From Alphaproteobacteria bacterium (GTDB lineage Bacteria; Pseudomonadota; Alphaproteobacteria; RF32; CAG-239), in assembly GCA_017479785.1 (NCBI GenBank), contig JAFVBT010000102.1, positions 1-8,192 of the forward strand: a stretch of DNA of 8,192 nucleotides, written 5' to 3'. Both the position numbers and the translations under genes were made by a program. Of this stretch, positions 1 to 6,961 are shown piece by piece. Under the pieces are notes generated by a model. That model was not told the origin of the DNA and searched no databases. It saw only the letters and a program-made list of their open reading frames with translations. Position 1 is the first letter of the stretch. Each line of letters opens with the position of its first letter.

Positions 1-815
1 ATAAATGACATTGCATGCGTATCTTTCGGAAAACAACTGCCGCCGAAACCCGGACCTGCTTTTAAAAACTTGTTACCGATTCGGCTGTCTAATCCCATAC
101 CTTCCGCAACTTCGTCAATATCCGCGCCGGTTTTTTCGCAAAAATTCGCCATTTCGTTGATATAATTTAATTTAACGGCTAAAAATGCGTTGGAAGCATA
201 TTTGATTGTTTCGCTTGATTTGCGATTAACAAACAACATTTTGCTGTTCTTAAACGGAGCATACAGTTCTTTAATTATGGCACGAGCACGCACGGAATTT
301 GTACCGACTACAATTCTGTCCGGTGCAAAAAAATCATGAATGGCAAAGCCTTCGCGCAAAAATTCCGGCAGTGATATAACATCAACATCTGCCTTAGGAT
401 TAATTTTGCGGATAATTTCTTCTATCTTATCACCTGTTCCGACCGGTACTGTAGATTTTGTCGCCACAACCGTGTATCCCGTTAAATAAGATGCCAACTC
501 ACTCGCCGCCGCTTCAATATATTGCAAATCTGCTTCTTTGGTTACCGGATGTGGCGGAGTGCCGACAGCAATAATAACCAGATCTGCTGTTGGGACACCT
601 TCTTTCATGGAGGTAGTGAAACGTAAACGTCCTGCTTGTACATTACACTTGAACATTTCTTCCAGACCGTCTTCATATAAGGTTAAAACACCTTTGTTTA
701 ATAAATCAATTTTACTGATGTTGTTATCAATACAGCATACATCGTTTCCCAGTTCGGCAAAACCGACACCGCTCGGTAATCCGACATATCCTGTTCCGAT
801 AATGGCAATTTTCAT
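1..815 (-). CDS. ugd: UDP-glucose 6-dehydrogenase, C-terminus cut by window edge
   Basis: This enzyme oxidises UDP-glucose to UDP-glucuronate with two NAD+ in the cytoplasm, supplying precursors for capsule, exopolysaccharide or lipid A modification. 271 residues are visible, of the roughly 430-450 usual in bacteria; the C-terminal UDP-binding domain lies beyond base 1. The N-terminal Rossmann motif GTGYVG is at residues 7-12, and STVPVGT (121-127), PEFLREG (150-156) and PDRIVVG (165-171) follow. The catalytic region is intact: Lys205, Asn209, the nucleophile Cys261 in GFGGSCFPKDT, and Asp265. These match human UGDH K220, N224, C276 and D280 at a constant offset of 15. The ATG start is preceded by a purine-rich GGGAGAG ribosome site. 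The gene starts only 15 bases after the pyrG stop with no terminator between, so it is probably the distal gene of the tpiA-secG-pyrG operon. The family call is very secure; UDP-mannose-type relatives are less likely given the motifs. Confidence 0.95.
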   Translation of the reverse strand, partial: MKIAIIGTGYVGLPSGVGFAELGNDVCCIDNNISKIDLLNKGVLTLYEDGLEEMFKCNVQAGRLRFTTSMKEGVPTADLVIIAVGTPPHPVTKEADLQYIEAAASELASYLTGYTVVATKSTVPVGTGDKIEEIIRKINPKADVDVISLPEFLREGFAIHDFFAPDRIVVGTNSVRARAIIKELYAPFKNSKMLFVNRKSSETIKYASNAFLAVKLNYINEMANFCEKTGADIDEVAEGMGLDSRIGNKFLKAGPGFGGSCFPKDTHAMSF

Positions 816-830
816 ATCTCTCTCCCTATA

Positions 831-2483
831 TTAAACTAAACGTGAATTATCTATCGCGGCTTTAACAAAAGACACGAATAACGGGTGCGGTTCAAACGGA
901 CGCGATTTTAATTCCGGATGGAATTGAACACCGATGAACCACGGATGATCCGGATGTTCCACAATTTCCGGTAACTGTCCGTCCGGTGATAATCCGGTGA
1001 CGACCATTCCGGCCTTATTTAACATGTCTTTATATTTTATATTAACTTCATAGCGATGGCGATGTCGTTCGGATATTTTATCCGTACCGTATATTTGTGC
1101 TACCTTAGAACCCGGTTTTAAAACGCAGGAATAAGCACCGAGACGCATTGTCCCGCCCAAATCCCCGTCTTTGTGGCGGATTTGTTTGGTCCCGTCTTTA
1201 TCCCATTCGGTCATCAAGCCGATAACAGGCTCGCAATTCTCATCCAATTCGGTTGTGCCGGCATTCTTGATGCCGCAAATATTGCGCATGGTTTCAATAA
1301 CCGCCATTTGCATACCGAAACAAATTCCCAAAAACGGAATTTTGTGCTCGCGTGCATATTTAATGGCATTAATCATACCTAATGTACCGCGCTGGCCGAA
1401 ACCGCCCGGTACCAAAATTGCACTGACGTCGTTTAAAATGCTGTCGGCATCTTCTTTTTCCAGTTGTTCGGAATCTATCCATTTTATTTTGACTTTATAT
1501 TTATTGGCAATACCGCCGTGAATCAGTGCTTCGTGCAAAGACTTATAGGCCTCAAGCAACATCATATACTTGCCGACAACGGCAATACGAACTTCGCCTT
1601 CCGGTGATTTTAATATATTGACAATATGTTCCCACTTTGATAAATCCGTCGGTTTGTCATAAGGCAAATTGAAGTGTTTGCAAACTTGTCTGTCCATCCC
1701 TTCCGCGGAATAGGCAAGCGGAACCTGATAAATGCTGGCGGCATCCATTGCCGTAATAACGTTTTCTTCTTTAATGTTGCAGAATAAAGCCAACTTACGT
1801 TTTTCGTTTTCCGGAATCGGAATTTGGGTGCGGCAAAGAATCATATCCGGTTGAATACCGTATTCCTGTAATTTTTTAACCGAATGCTGTGTCGGTTTGG
1901 TTTTTAATTCACCGGCAGTCGGAATATACGGTAACAACGTAACATGAATAAACATTGTACGACCTCTGCCCAGCTCGTAAGCTACTTGGCGAATTGTTTC
2001 CAGATAAGGCTGACCTTCAATATCGCCGACTGTGCCGCCGATTTCACACAAGACAAAGTCTTCATCGGTAATATCTGACAGTATAAATTCTTTAATTTCA
2101 TTGGTGACGTGTGGAATAACCTGAATGGTTGAGCCGAGATAAAAACCATGACGTTCTTTTTCTATAACACGTTGATAAATTTTTCCGGTGGTAACGCTGT
2201 CCGTTCTTTTTGCCGGAACACCGGAAAAACGCTCATAGTGTCCCAAATCCAAGTCGGCTTCCGTGCCGTCATCTGTTACAAAAACTTCACCATGTTGGCA
2301 AGGATTCATGGTGCCCGGATCAACGTTCAGATACGGGTCCAATTTACGCAATCTGACTTTATAGCCGCGTGCCTGTAAGATGGCGGCCAGTGAAGCGGAA
2401 GCCAAACCTTTACCCAAAGATGAGACAACACCTCCGGTAATAAAAATAAAGCGGGATTTCGGATTTAATACATATTCAGCCAT
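831..2483 (-). CDS. pyrG: CTP synthase (glutamine-hydrolysing)
   Basis: PyrG makes CTP from UTP, ATP and glutamine, the last step of de novo pyrimidine nucleotide synthesis, in the cytoplasm. At 550 residues the length is normal. The N-terminal synthetase domain (about 11-280) opens with the P-loop-like GGVVSSLGKG (17-26) and contains DLDLGHYERF (77-86) and CEIGGTVGDIEGQ (146-158), which supply acidic metal ligands. The C-terminal class I glutamine amidotransferase domain (about 298-545) has the nucleophile Cys388 in GICFGMQ and the His522/Glu524 pair in FHPELKSRP. All key residues are present. The start is slightly extended, with about seven residues more than E. coli before the P-loop, but it has a TAAGGAA ribosome site about seven bases upstream and no better alternative. 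It lies third in the minus-strand cluster, 85 bases after secG and separated from it by a hairpin, and 15 bases before ugd. That hairpin may modulate its expression (inference). Confidence 0.98.
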   Translation of the reverse strand: MAEYVLNPKSRFIFITGGVVSSLGKGLASASLAAILQARGYKVRLRKLDPYLNVDPGTMNPCQHGEVFVTDDGTEADLDLGHYERFSGVPAKRTDSVTTGKIYQRVIEKERHGFYLGSTIQVIPHVTNEIKEFILSDITDEDFVLCEIGGTVGDIEGQPYLETIRQVAYELGRGRTMFIHVTLLPYIPTAGELKTKPTQHSVKKLQEYGIQPDMILCRTQIPIPENEKRKLALFCNIKEENVITAMDAASIYQVPLAYSAEGMDRQVCKHFNLPYDKPTDLSKWEHIVNILKSPEGEVRIAVVGKYMMLLEAYKSLHEALIHGGIANKYKVKIKWIDSEQLEKEDADSILNDVSAILVPGGFGQRGTLGMINAIKYAREHKIPFLGICFGMQMAVIETMRNICGIKNAGTTELDENCEPVIGLMTEWDKDGTKQIRHKDGDLGGTMRLGAYSCVLKPGSKVAQIYGTDKISERHRHRYEVNIKYKDMLNKAGMVVTGLSPDGQLPEIVEHPDHPWFIGVQFHPELKSRPFEPHPLFVSFVKAAIDNSRLV

Positions 2484-2518
2484 ATTTAGTTTCCTTAGAA
2501 TTTATATAGTAAAGAGAC

Positions 2519-2544
2519 AAAGGCACTTATTCAAAAGTGCCTTT
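2519..2544 (-). terminator. Perfect hairpin between secG and pyrG, possible terminator or attenuator
   Basis: A perfect 10-bp inverted repeat (AAAGGCACTT with AAGTGCCTTT) encloses a 6-base loop in the 85-base gap after the secG stop. On the minus strand the core stem is followed by TTTGTCTCTTT, a broken T-rich tract, so it is a mediocre intrinsic terminator. Read-through would connect tpiA-secG to pyrG-ugd. On the plus strand it is also followed by T-rich sequence, but no plus-strand gene reads into it. I saw no good promoter between the hairpin and pyrG, which favours partial read-through over complete termination. Confidence 0.55.
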
Positions 2545-2568
2545 ATGTCCTCGTTTTATTGTCAATGT

Positions 2569-2961
2569 TTACTCCGCAACCGGAACTTGAGGTTCAACCG
2601 GTTCTGCCGGTTGTTCTGCCGGAATTTCTGCATTTTCCGGTATGTTTTCTTCTCTAACAGGGAGAGTATCTTCGGCAACCGGTGCGGCAGAATTTGCAGC
2701 ACCGTCAACAATAGATGACGATTTTATTTCTACACGACTGAAGTAAATTGAAATTGCCATACTTAAGGCAAAAAACAGAGTAGCCAGAACGGCGGTAATG
2801 CGCGTTAAAATATTGCCTTTGCCACGTGCACTGATTAACCCGCCTATACCGCTGTCGCCACCCAATCCGCTGAGTGCCCCGCCGTTAGAACGTTGCATTA
2901 AAATTACAGCTACCAAAAAAATGGCAACAATTAATTGTAAAACCAACAATACAGAACCCAT
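2569..2961 (-). CDS. secG: Preprotein translocase subunit SecG
   Basis: SecG is the small inner-membrane subunit of the SecYEG channel that stimulates SecA-driven protein export. The 130-residue product has two transmembrane segments (about 4-22 and 53-73). They are joined by the family's conserved loop, which starts MQRSNGGALSGLGG (22-35) and continues into a glycine-rich stretch to about residue 50. The C-terminal tail (about 80-130) is acidic and rich in Pro, Ala and Glu, with repeated PAE/PVE-like steps. Such tails vary and are common in alphaproteobacterial SecG. The start has a GAAAGGA ribosome site seven bases upstream and lies 24 bases after the tpiA stop, so co-transcription with tpiA is likely. 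tpiA-secG-pyrG is a recurrent gene order in Alphaproteobacteria, which supports the call. Confidence 0.95.
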   Translation of the reverse strand: MGSVLLVLQLIVAIFLVAVILMQRSNGGALSGLGGDSGIGGLISARGKGNILTRITAVLATLFFALSMAISIYFSRVEIKSSSIVDGAANSAAPVAEDTLPVREENIPENAEIPAEQPAEPVEPQVPVAE

Positions 2962-2985
2962 TAAATTATCCTTTCTTATTTATTC

Positions 2986-3744
2986 TTATTTACAAGAATT
3001 TTGTGCAATAGCAATAAAATCATCCGCCTTCAGACTGGCACCGCCGATTAAAGCACCGTCAACATCCGGAAGCGAAAGCAATTCCGCCGCATTATTCGGT
3101 TTAACCGAACCGCCGTATAATATTTTCATCTTATTAGCCGTGGCGCGCCCCAACTTTTTAGCCAATGCTTTACGAATGGCTGCATGAACTTCCTGAACAT
3201 CGGCAGCTGTCGGCGTTTTACCCGTGCCGATGGCCCAAATAGGTTCATAAGCAATAACCGTGTTTTTGGCGGTAGCATCATCCGGAACAGAGCCGTTTAT
3301 TTCATCTTGGCAAACTTTGATTGTTTTGCCCGCATCGCGTTCCGCACCTGTTTCACCGATACAAATAACCGTTGCCAAACCGGCTTCATGTGCGGCAACA
3401 GCTTTTTTACATATTAACTCATTGGTTTCAAAATGGTCAACACGTCTTTCGGAGTGTCCGATAATAGTGTATCCGCAACCCAAATCCGTTAACATTAACG
3501 GACTGATATCTCCTGTATGTGCGCCTTTTTCCGCAAAGTGAACATCTTGTGCACCCAAGGCAATTTTTGTGCCGCGCAAACACTTTTTAACCGCAGCCAA
3601 TATTGTAAACGGCGGACAAATCAACAAGTCGCAATTAAATTTATTTTCTTTTACCTTAGCGGCAACGGATTTTGCCAATGCAACGCCTTCTGCCGTCAGA
3701 CAGTTCATTTTCCAGTTGCCGGCAATTAATTTCTTTCTAGCCAT
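2986..3744 (-). CDS. tpiA: Triose-phosphate isomerase
   Basis: TpiA interconverts dihydroxyacetone phosphate and glyceraldehyde-3-phosphate in glycolysis and gluconeogenesis; it is a cytoplasmic TIM-barrel homodimer. From the chosen start it has 252 residues, the family norm. The complete active site is visible: Asn10 and Lys12 in GNWKMN, electrophile His97 in IIGHSERR, catalytic base Glu167 in AYEPIWAIGTGKTP (which leads into the flexible loop), and the phosphate-gripping YGGSV (209-213) and GALIGGASL near the C-terminus. An in-frame GTG at 3790-3792 would add 16 residues with no family counterpart. The ATG at 3742-3744 has a clear ribosome site and places the lysine motif at the usual distance from the start, so I use it. 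It is the first gene of the minus-strand cluster, divergent from ppiD. Only a weak candidate promoter is visible upstream. Confidence 0.97.
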   Translation of the reverse strand: MARKKLIAGNWKMNCLTAEGVALAKSVAAKVKENKFNCDLLICPPFTILAAVKKCLRGTKIALGAQDVHFAEKGAHTGDISPLMLTDLGCGYTIIGHSERRVDHFETNELICKKAVAAHEAGLATVICIGETGAERDAGKTIKVCQDEINGSVPDDATAKNTVIAYEPIWAIGTGKTPTAADVQEVHAAIRKALAKKLGRATANKMKILYGGSVKPNNAAELLSLPDVDGALIGGASLKADDFIAIAQNSCK

Positions 3745-3752
3745 TTTATTAA

Positions 3753-3760
3753 ACCTCTCT
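3753..3760 (-). promoter_or_regulatory. Ribosome binding site that fixes the tpiA start
   Basis: AGAGAGGT lies about eight bases upstream of the ATG at 3742-3744. It supports this start over the in-frame GTG 48 bases further upstream, which would extend the protein beyond the family's normal N-terminus. Confidence 0.75.
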
Positions 3761-3780
3761 TGTAAACACAAACTGGCATA

Positions 3781-3809
3781 CTTGTAACACACTAAAAAAT
3801 AACTTTCCA
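3781..3809 (-). promoter_or_regulatory. Weak candidate promoter for tpiA operon
   Basis: On the minus strand TGGAAA (3804-3809), a 17-base spacer and TACAAG (3781-3786) resemble a sigma-70 promoter. Each box matches 4 of 6 consensus bases, and a TG one base before the -10 gives an extended -10 element. It would start transcription about 30 bases before the tpiA ATG. The boxes are poor, so this is a tentative assignment. Confidence 0.25.
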
Positions 3810-3844
3810 GTAAAAAAAACGTGTTTTGCCACTGTTTTATTGCG

Positions 3845-3871
3845 TTGCATAATTCAAATTAAGAATTGCAA
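3845..3871. repeat. Imperfect inverted repeat overlapping the ppiD promoter
   Basis: TTGCATAATTC (3845-3855) and GAATTGCAA (3863-3871) form a 9-bp inverted repeat with a two-base bulge in the left arm and a seven-base spacer. The right arm contains the -35 box of the ppiD promoter, so a dimeric regulator could bind here. In such AT-rich DNA chance is also possible. Confidence 0.35.
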
Positions 3872-3893
3872 TAATTATATAAATTTTTATAAT
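3866..3893 (+). promoter_or_regulatory. Sigma-70-type promoter for ppiD-fmt
   Basis: TTGCAA (3866-3871), a 16-base spacer and a perfect TATAAT (3888-3893) lie just upstream of ppiD. Transcription would start near 3900, giving a leader of about 28 bases that includes the AGGA ribosome site at 3917-3920. This is the best promoter in the divergent intergenic region. Confidence 0.65.
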
Positions 3894-3927
3894 GACCGAA
3901 ACTAACTTAAAATTTTAGGAAACGGAA

Positions 3928-5802
3928 ATGATTAATAAATTTGCCAAATTGCATAACAGTATGTTTACAAAAATTGTTTTAACCGTGACGGCATTGAGCT
4001 TTATGTCTTTATTCGGTGTATCAGGATATATCAGTGCGGCTAACAGTAATAAAGCAGTTGCCAAAGTTGATGATTTGGAATTGTCGCAAAGCGAATACAG
4101 CTATCGTTTGCAAAGAAAATTACTGGAGTTTAAAAATTTGAGCGGAGTTGATTTGGAAGAAAACAGTGAACAAAGGACTCAAATTGCCAATGCGGTTTTG
4201 AAAGCGGAAATAGATGATATGATTTTGCAAAATACAATGCAAAAGTATAATGTTGATTTTACCGAAAATCTTATCCGTCAGATTATTTTTGTAACACCGC
4301 AATTTACGGTAAATAATCAATTTAATCGCGAAATGTTTAACACGTATTTGCATCAGACCGGTCAAACCGAAAGAGAATATGTGCAAAAAGTAAAGTTGAA
4401 TGTGGCACGTCGTGTTATTTTGGATTCTCAGGTTTCTTTCGCCAATGTGCCGGAAATTGCACAGCAAATGATGGCAAAAGTTTTGGGACAGCGTCGCACA
4501 TTTAAATATATTAAGATAGAAAATGCCGCCGCGCCGATTACGCGTGAACCGAGCGAAGAAGAGTTGGATCAGTATTATGATGATTTGAAAGATGAATTTA
4601 TGGTGCCGGAAACACGCAATGTCACTGTTTTGTATTTGCCGGAAAGCGTTTTACTCAACAGTATAGAAGTTTCTCCGGAAGAAATTCAGACCTATTATAA
4701 AGAACATAAAGATGAATTTGAACAACCTGAACAACGCGATGTTTTACAAATGGTATTTGAAACAAAGGAAAAAGCCGATGAAGCTTATGCAAAATTGATT
4801 GCCGGTGCCGATTTTATACAAACAGCCAAAGAATACGGTCAGAGTGAAGAAGACACGGCACTGGGCTTTGTCGGGAAAGATAACTTAACCGAAGAACTGT
4901 CAGAAGTGATATTTGCTTTGCCGCTTAATGAGGCATCTGCGCCGCAAAATATTGCCGACAGTTGGCAGATTCTCAAAGTTATCGGCACCAAAGATGCCGT
5001 TGTTATGCCGAAGGCGGAAGCAGAAGCTAAAATTATTGCCGAATTAAAACAAGATAAAATTTATGATGACGGTTATGAAATTATGACAGCAATTGAAGAT
5101 GAACTCGGTGCCGGTGCTGAATTATCTGCAGTTGCCGAAAAATACGGGGTTAAATTGCGTCAGGTTCAAGCGTTGGCTGAAGACGGGACGTTTTTGGTTG
5201 CCGATGCCGACTTGGTGAACGCCTTGAAAAATAAAGATGTTCTTGATGTGGTTTTTTCATACAATGAAGGTGAGACCGGTCAGGCGGTTGAAACCGATGA
5301 CGGCATTGTTGTCGTACAGGTTGATAAAATTAATGAAACACATATGTTGCCACGCGAAAAAGCAACTTCCAAGTTAAAAGAATTTTGGCTTGAAAATGAG
5401 CGTGCCGCCGTTGTTCAGGAAACATTGGATAATATTCAACATGATTTGGAAGCCGGTGACGATATCAATACAGTTGCTCGTCGTTATTCTTTGCCGGTAA
5501 AAAGTACAATGCCGGTTACACGCAATGAGACATTTGATGTTTTGAATTATGAAGAGATGCGGGAGTTGTTTGCCGCTGCCAAAGATGAGCCGCAAATCAT
5601 TAAAACGGGAGATGATTATATTGTGGCCGTTACAACGAATGTTTATGACGATTCGGCATCATTGTCCGCAGATGATAAGCAGTTTATCAAACAAGCATTG
5701 TATGCCGAAACGGTTCGCGAAATGGAAAATGCACTGTTGCAGGATTTTGCGAAGGGCTATAAAGTTGAAGTAAATTATCAACGTGCGGGACTCGGCGAAT
5801 AA
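3928..5802 (+). CDS. ppiD: PpiD-like membrane-anchored periplasmic chaperone / peptidyl-prolyl isomerase
   Basis: PpiD proteins are inner-membrane anchored chaperones that sit at the Sec exit and help newly exported proteins fold. The 624 residues match PpiD length. A single transmembrane helix (about 14-37) follows a short basic cytoplasmic tail. A SurA/PpiD-type N-terminal domain (about 43-190) follows, and a PpiC/parvulin domain (about 267-355) is recognisable from RDVLQMVF, FIQTAKEYGQSEED and the final WQILKV. The C-terminal half (about 360-620) is the second chaperone-type region and is poorly conserved. The parvulin core is degenerate: the usual active-site His near the domain start is Asp271, and the GGDLG stretch reads ALGFVG. 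A chaperone role with little isomerase activity is therefore likely, as reported for the E. coli PpiD parvulin domain. The ATG has AGGA seven bases upstream. It is divergent from tpiA, as in other Alphaproteobacteria, and its stop overlaps the fmt start. Confidence 0.88.
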   Translation: MINKFAKLHNSMFTKIVLTVTALSFMSLFGVSGYISAANSNKAVAKVDDLELSQSEYSYRLQRKLLEFKNLSGVDLEENSEQRTQIANAVLKAEIDDMILQNTMQKYNVDFTENLIRQIIFVTPQFTVNNQFNREMFNTYLHQTGQTEREYVQKVKLNVARRVILDSQVSFANVPEIAQQMMAKVLGQRRTFKYIKIENAAAPITREPSEEELDQYYDDLKDEFMVPETRNVTVLYLPESVLLNSIEVSPEEIQTYYKEHKDEFEQPEQRDVLQMVFETKEKADEAYAKLIAGADFIQTAKEYGQSEEDTALGFVGKDNLTEELSEVIFALPLNEASAPQNIADSWQILKVIGTKDAVVMPKAEAEAKIIAELKQDKIYDDGYEIMTAIEDELGAGAELSAVAEKYGVKLRQVQALAEDGTFLVADADLVNALKNKDVLDVVFSYNEGETGQAVETDDGIVVVQVDKINETHMLPREKATSKLKEFWLENERAAVVQETLDNIQHDLEAGDDINTVARRYSLPVKSTMPVTRNETFDVLNYEEMRELFAAAKDEPQIIKTGDDYIVAVTTNVYDDSASLSADDKQFIKQALYAETVREMENALLQDFAKGYKVEVNYQRAGLGE

Positions 5803-6713
5803 TGAAGGTTGTATTTATGGGAACGCCGGACTTTGCCGTGCCGGCGCTCAAACGCCTGATTAAAGAACACGAGGTTGTTTGCGTTTATACGCGTGAACCG
5901 AAGGTTGCCGGTCGCGGCAATAAACTCAGCAAAACGCCGGTGCATCTGGTTGCCGAGCAAAGCGGCATAGAAGTGCGTACGCCAAAGACCTTGCGCAGTT
6001 TGGAAGAGCAGCAAAAATTTGCAGCACTTAAGGCCGATGTTGCGGTGGTTGCCGCTTATGGCTTGATTTTGCCGTTGCCTGTTTTGCAAGCTTATCCGTT
6101 AGGATGTTTGAATATACATGCCTCATTATTGCCGCGCTGGCGCGGAGCAGCACCGATTCAACGCTGTATTGAGGCCGGAGATAAACAGGGTGGGGTAACA
6201 ATTATGCAGGTTGCCGAAGGCTTGGATACCGGAGACATGTTGCATAAAGGTGTGATAAATATATCCGAGACCATGACAGGCGGAGAGTTGCATGATGCAA
6301 TGGCGGAACTTGGGGCAGAATTGATAGCCGATGTTCTTGCCGATGTGCAAAAATATCCGCCGCAAGCTCAAGATGATTCTTTGAGCTGTTATGCGCCGAA
6401 AATTGATAAGAACGAATGCAAAATTGATTTTACGATGCCGGTTGTTGATTTATACAATAAAATCCGTGCATTCAGTCCGTATCCGGGGATGTTTTTTGAG
6501 TATGGCGGTGAGCGGTTTAAAATTTTGGCGGCAATAAAAACAGAAAATAAAGGTGCTGCCGGTGAAATTTTATGCAGCAACAATAAGTTGATTATTGCGG
6601 CGAATGACGGCAGTTTGCAAATTACCGAAATTCAGCGACAAGGTAAGCGCGCCATGAGTGTTGAAGAACTGCTTCGTGGGTATAGTTTTATTACGGGAAC
6701 AAGATTGGCATGA
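5802..6713 (+). CDS. fmt: Methionyl-tRNA formyltransferase
   Basis: Fmt transfers a formyl group from 10-formyl-tetrahydrofolate to initiator Met-tRNA, allowing bacterial translation initiation. The 303-residue product is close to the usual 310-315. The N-terminal formyltransferase domain (about 1-190) starts MKVVFMGTPDFAVPAL and carries the formyl-folate signature NIHASLLPRWRGAAPI (104-119). Catalytic Asn104, His106 and Asp142 correspond to E. coli N106, H108 and D144 at a constant offset of two. The C-terminal tRNA-binding domain (about 200-303) contains the conserved IRAFSPYPG. The ATG shares one base with the ppiD stop (TAATG), and there is no strong Shine-Dalgarno sequence before it, so translational coupling to ppiD is likely. 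def, the usual fmt neighbour, is absent. A strong terminator lies 200 bases downstream. Confidence 0.97.
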   Translation: MKVVFMGTPDFAVPALKRLIKEHEVVCVYTREPKVAGRGNKLSKTPVHLVAEQSGIEVRTPKTLRSLEEQQKFAALKADVAVVAAYGLILPLPVLQAYPLGCLNIHASLLPRWRGAAPIQRCIEAGDKQGGVTIMQVAEGLDTGDMLHKGVINISETMTGGELHDAMAELGAELIADVLADVQKYPPQAQDDSLSCYAPKIDKNECKIDFTMPVVDLYNKIRAFSPYPGMFFEYGGERFKILAAIKTENKGAAGEILCSNNKLIIAANDGSLQITEIQRQGKRAMSVEELLRGYSFITGTRLA

Positions 6714-6912
6714 TTTTATATGTCTGAACCGTTGAATTTTCGGGGTATTGCTTTAGTAAGATTTTTATTTACATCCATGGCATGATTTGCCAATTGAAAC
6801 AAATGATGCGCTTAAAGTGTGATTATACTGTTTTTATACTTGTCATCATTACCGAGTTTATCTTTGTATTTTGATTATTTCAGCGGTCTTGATTGAATCA
6901 TAAGTTTTTAAT
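6714..6912. other. Intergenic stretch without a convincing gene
   Basis: These 199 AT-rich bases separate fmt from its terminator. The only ATG reading frame of note (6720-6785, 21 residues) lacks a ribosome site and any family resemblance. Other features are two TATACT hexamers five bases apart (6824-6829, 6835-6840), a small palindrome TGATTGAATCA (6890-6900), and an 11-base copy (6778-6788) of the sequence spanning the fmt stop. It may simply be a long 3' untranslated region, or the body of a small RNA ending at the terminator. Confidence 0.5.
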
Positions 6913-6952
6913 AAAAATCCGCCCGAGGCAATGGCTTCGGGCGGATTTTTTT
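6913..6952. terminator. Strong bidirectional intrinsic terminator for fmt and galU
   Basis: A 17-bp stem (6913-6929 with 6934-6950) has one G-U pair, a GC-rich core CCGCCCG and the four-base loop AATG. On the plus strand it ends in seven T (6946-6952), ideal for terminating ppiD-fmt. On the minus strand the A-run at 6913-6917 gives T's after the stem, and the stem begins about a dozen bases beyond the convergent galU stop. It can therefore serve both transcripts. Confidence 0.93.
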
Positions 6953-6961
6953 GCCATTTTC

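Noticed and set aside
538..834. 98-codon plus-strand frame opposite ugd
   Set aside because: It is fully antisense to the ugd coding sequence, whose conserved motifs read on the minus strand; the product resembles nothing and is low in coding character.
1171..1521. Plus-strand frames opposite the pyrG amidotransferase domain
   Set aside because: They overlap conserved pyrG coding sequence on the other strand and show no family motifs or plausible ribosome site.
3745..3792. Upstream in-frame GTG start adding 16 residues to TpiA
   Set aside because: The extra residues have no family counterpart, there is a clear ribosome site for the ATG at 3742-3744, and the extension would overlap the candidate promoter.
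3811..3830. Run of A followed by AAAAC-GT-GTTTT as a possible terminator
   Set aside because: The stem is only five A/T-rich pairs, and it lies between divergent genes where no transcript would need to end.
4120..4467. Minus-strand frame inside ppiD
   Set aside because: It lies antisense within a continuous, recognisable PpiD coding sequence and has no motifs of its own.
6720..6785. 21-residue small reading frame after fmt
   Set aside because: No ribosome site, no recognisable family and no supporting conservation visible; the length is expected by chance.
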